A model generated the notes under the pieces. It was not told where the DNA came from and ran no database searches. It saw only the letters and a list, made by a program, of their open reading frames with translations. Made by a program: the position numbers and the translations under genes. From Bacilli bacterium (GTDB lineage Bacteria; Bacillota_I; Bacilli_A; RF39; UBA660): a stretch of 5,146 nt of DNA. The DNA lies in NCBI GenBank assembly GCA_024698845.1, contig JAILQR010000033.1:1-5146 (forward strand), given 5' to 3'. Within the stretch, counting starts at the first letter, position 1, and every line of letters begins with the position of its first letter. Positions 4,821-5,146 of the stretch are shown piece after piece.

Positions 4821-5146
4821 ATGAAAAGCAAAAATAGACATATAATCTTAATAAATATTGCTATAAATTTAGTTTTAATATTATCACTTAATATTATGTT
4901 GGCATTTGTTCATGCTATTGGTTTTATAGCGTATATGCGCCACTCTAAAAAATATAAAAAAAGAAATTTAAAACATAAAAAGTTTGATATTAAATATTTT
5001 AGAGATGACCTAAAAAAGATATCTCCAGCTTATATTTCATACTTACAAGACTATGACATAGATTTAAATAGAGATGTAACAGCACATATTTTAAAATTAT
5101 GTATTGATAAATATGTGGGAGTTAAAAATGATAAATTTATATTAAC
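4821..5146 (+). CDS. Membrane-anchored protein with DUF2207-like cytoplasmic domain (3' end outside window)
   Basis: GGAGG (4811-4815) sits 5 nt before ATG 4821, which fixes the start; the in-frame ATG at 4809 overlaps that site and is less likely. The 108 visible codons begin with a short basic N-terminus (MKSKNRH) and a hydrophobic stretch at about 8-39, long enough for one long or two short helices. A basic cluster follows (RHSKKYKKRN, 40-49), so the rest is probably cytoplasmic. The segment ISPAYISYLQ...DVTAHILKLCIDKYVGV (67-101) resembles the winged-helix-like cytoplasmic part of DUF2207 membrane proteins (pattern: Pro-Ala, Tyr-Leu, Asp-x-Thr-Ala, Leu-x-Leu). Full-length DUF2207 proteins usually have a large outer domain before the membrane segments, which is missing here. 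Function unknown. It appears co-transcribed with tRNA-Arg. Confidence 0.72.
   Translation, partial: MKSKNRHIILINIAINLVLILSLNIMLAFVHAIGFIAYMRHSKKYKKRNLKHKKFDIKYFRDDLKKISPAYISYLQDYDIDLNRDVTAHILKLCIDKYVGVKNDKFIL

Noticed and set aside
1..5146. Mycoplasma-type code with UGA as tryptophan
   Set aside because: All eight Trp codons in the complete genes are TGG and no in-frame TGA occurs, although TGA is also unused as a stop in these five genes.
4725..5146. Integrated element at tRNA-Arg(CCU)
   Set aside because: The tRNA is a usual integration site, but no integrase, repeated tRNA 3' end or change in composition is visible in the 345 bases beyond it.

Overview
The window is strongly AT-rich, tightly packed, and every supported feature lies on the + strand. 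It suggests a low-GC Firmicutes-type bacterium, probably an uncultured Bacilli or Mollicutes-like gut lineage. Reasons: AGA/GAA/CAA-biased codons, Shine-Dalgarno sites of the AAGGAG type, short U-tailed hairpin terminators, a sec/lipobox lipoprotein, and a long (550 aa) GluRS of the type I associate with clostridial relatives. All 8 tryptophans read in the complete genes are TGG, and no gene uses TGA as a stop (three TAA, two TAG). The standard code is therefore supported and UGA=Trp is not needed. The lineage is an inference.

Layout: (1) 1-1139 is the 3' part of a divergent sigma-70 family factor whose reading frame is open to the left edge. (2) 1186-1261 is tRNA-Gln(CUG). (3) 1343-1636 is a small polytopic membrane protein of unknown function. 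(4) 1710-3362 is gltX, glutamyl-tRNA synthetase. (5) 3447-3836 is a small Cys-containing lipoprotein starting with TTG. (6) 3950-4026 is tRNA-Glu(CUC). (7) 4153-4680 is an HD-domain phosphohydrolase-like protein. (8) 4725-4801 is tRNA-Arg(CCU), followed 19 nt later by (9) the 5' part of a membrane-anchored protein resembling the cytoplasmic part of DUF2207 proteins (4821 to the right edge). Every complete gene except tRNA-Gln and tRNA-Arg is followed by its own hairpin terminator. Those two have none and probably lead into the next CDS.

Functional themes: the region is mostly information-processing housekeeping. gltX sits between tRNAs for Gln and Glu, the two tRNAs charged by a non-discriminating GluRS in bacteria without GlnRS. 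All three tRNAs have C34 anticodons and read only G-ending codons (CAG, GAG, AGG), which are nearly absent from the genes here. Six likely promoters can be read. Where the upstream terminator occupies the -35 position, the promoter has a TG-extended -10 instead. The sigma factor has an unusual insertion in region 4 and lacks the usual region 2.3 tryptophans. I see no mobile element, CRISPR array, phage module or obvious new multi-gene system; the most unusual items are the sigma factor, the C34 tRNA set with one C55 tRNA, and the terminator-promoter packing.
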